Assembly: GCF_036569345.1 (NCBI RefSeq)
Contig: NZ_DATCQT010000090.1
Span: forward strand, 1 to 64,000
Source: Clostridium_AD sp036569345
GTDB taxonomy: Bacteria > Bacillota > Clostridia > Clostridiales > Clostridiaceae
DNA: 64,000 nt
Direction of reading: 5' to 3'
In this document: one piece after another, positions 63,046 through 64,000 of the stretch
How the letters are laid out: each line of letters opens with the position of its first letter
Position numbering within the stretch: position 1 is the first letter of the stretch
Notes under the pieces: generated by a model
The model's database searches: none
Told to the model about the DNA's origin: nothing
The model's input: the letters and a program-made list of their open reading frames with translations, nothing else
Translations under genes and position numbers: made by a program

Positions 63046-64000
63046 CTAACTTCGCATTCCTAACATACCACCCACATTTGTTATTACACCTTTTAACTCC
63101 ATTATTGATATAGTTTCTAAAATATCGGACTTATCCTCTTGAATAACAAGTAACATTTCACCTAAAGACATAGGTTTTTCTTCTATTTGGATAAGTATAA
63201 TTTTTTCTAGCAATGTTAAATCATCATCTGTCGATACTGTATTTTCTTTTTTGTTATCTACCCTGGTCTTTAACATACAATCAACCAATAATTGAGAGGG
63301 TTTTAAATATATTTTAGCCCCTTCGTCAATTAATTTATTTGTGCCTACACTTTCTCTGCTATAAATACTATTCGGAGCCGCAAACACTTGTCTATTTTGC
63401 TCCTTTGCGTATGCTGCAGTCAAAAGGGATCCACTTTTTTCCCCTGCTTCCACCACTAAAAGTTTTGTGCTCCAAGCACTTATTAGTCTATTTCTCATTG
63501 GGAAATGATTAGCCTCTGGTTTTGTTCCTGGTGGGTACTCTGAAACAACCGCCCCTTTTTCTATAATTCTCTGCATAAGTTCTATATGTTCTTTTGGATA
63601 ACATATATCAAGACCACAACCTAATATAGCAACAGTATATCCACCTGCTTTTAGGCAAGCTGTATGAGCATACCCATCTATACCCTTTGCCATACCACTA
63701 ATAATTGGTATGTTATTTTTTGCTAAAAACTCAGCCGCATCCACTGTTATTCTTTTGCCATAATCAGTACATCTACGACTTCCAACAATAGATATTCCAA
63801 CACTATCTTTTATAATGTTTCCTTTATAATATAAAATAACTGGTGCTTTCTTAATATCCTTTACTTCAATTGGATATAAAGAATCTCCATATGTTAGTAT
63901 GTTTATATTTAATTTATTACATTCTTTTAGAACTTTTTCTGCGTTTGCTAAAGACTTAGAATTATAGATTATATCCGCAGTTGCCTTTCCTATCCCACTT
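63046..64000 (-). CDS. dprA: DNA processing protein DprA (partial, runs off the window)
   Basis: Loads RecA on incoming single-stranded DNA in natural transformation. The visible 318 residues include GISIVGSRRCTDYGKR, ISGMAKGIDGYAHTACL, AILGCGLDICYPKEH, VSEYPPGTKPEANHFPMRNR and VVEAGEKSGSLLTAAYAKEQ, and the C-terminal winged-helix domain (DLTLLEKIILIQIEE). The frame is open to the edge at 64000, so the true start lies beyond it. No disruption is seen. The strand suits transcription leftward with the fragments behind it. Confidence 0.93.
   Translation of the reverse strand, partial: SGIGKATADIIYNSKSLANAEKVLKECNKLNINILTYGDSLYPIEVKDIKKAPVILYYKGNIIKDSVGISIVGSRRCTDYGKRITVDAAEFLAKNNIPIISGMAKGIDGYAHTACLKAGGYTVAILGCGLDICYPKEHIELMQRIIEKGAVVSEYPPGTKPEANHFPMRNRLISAWSTKLLVVEAGEKSGSLLTAAYAKEQNRQVFAAPNSIYSRESVGTNKLIDEGAKIYLKPSQLLVDCMLKTRVDNKKENTVSTDDDLTLLEKIILIQIEEKPMSLGEMLLVIQEDKSDILETISIMELKGVITNVGGMLGMRS

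Noticed and set aside
1..64000. tRNA, rRNA or CRISPR loci
   Set aside because: No cloverleaf, rRNA-like block or spaced repeat array was seen on either strand by reading; a covariance search was not possible.

Overview
The window is low-GC DNA from a Firmicute, almost certainly a Clostridium in the strict sense. The signs are A+T-rich codon use, strong AGGAGG-type ribosome sites, a MurT-GatD pair, a clostridial DUF6762-type protein, an SOS box of the Gram-positive CGAAC-N4-GTTCG type, and a large set of secreted surface proteins. A DUF3494 ice-binding domain on one surface protein hints at a cold-adapted species such as the C. estertheticum group; that is inference, not proof.

Layout. 0-5.3 kb: the 5' end of a group II intron just beyond a terminator, an acyltransferase, a secreted metallo-beta-lactamase-fold hydrolase, an EamA transporter and the murT-gatD pair that amidates lipid II. 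5.36-5.60 kb: a striking 240-nt structured RNA. 5.6-21.2 kb: mostly housekeeping and signalling genes: two HTH-TPR (RRNPP-like) regulators, a soluble multi-PAS histidine kinase, RNase H with a viroplasmin domain, a second-type FtsH behind a short upstream ORF, a rhomboid protease, an HD-GYP phosphodiesterase, a mntP-pepD-fur-DUF6762 run, and corA.

21.3-36.2 kb is a cell-surface island. Six exported proteins share one N-terminal module of about 100 residues. It stands alone once and is otherwise joined to Ig-like repeats, internalin-type leucine-rich repeats, a glucosaminidase, a Big2 domain or an ice-binding domain. A second shared module links three proteins, a SLAP-domain protein sits with them, and a conserved sequence element lies upstream of several of these genes. 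A CHAP-FN3 wall hydrolase closes the island. 36.3-44.3 kb: a RAYT (REP-associated transposase) with REP-like palindromes, an ABC export pair, an acyltransferase, a transglutaminase-like protein and a compact RNA candidate.

44.5-46.2 kb is an SOS-controlled regulatory operon: a textbook promoter with a LexA box in its spacer, a Com-like zinc-finger gene too short for a usual ORF list, two tandem terminators built from a duplicated unit, and two small sigma-70-like factors. Upstream lies a 1,327-residue protein with three repeated N-terminal domains, Sel1 repeats, a D...QxK restriction-nuclease-like motif and a glycine-rich membrane segment. 51.4-59.7 kb is a sugar operon pairing SorE (sorbose-1-phosphate reductase) and sorbitol-6-phosphate dehydrogenase with an Rbs-type ABC importer and an ADP-dependent sugar kinase, in place of the usual PTS.

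59.8-64 kb is a gene graveyard (fragments of comM, a RAYT, galU and a PD-(D/E)XK protein) in which an intact two-gene HEPN ribonuclease cassette sits between two copies of a dispersed hairpin repeat. It ends in dprA, which runs off the window.
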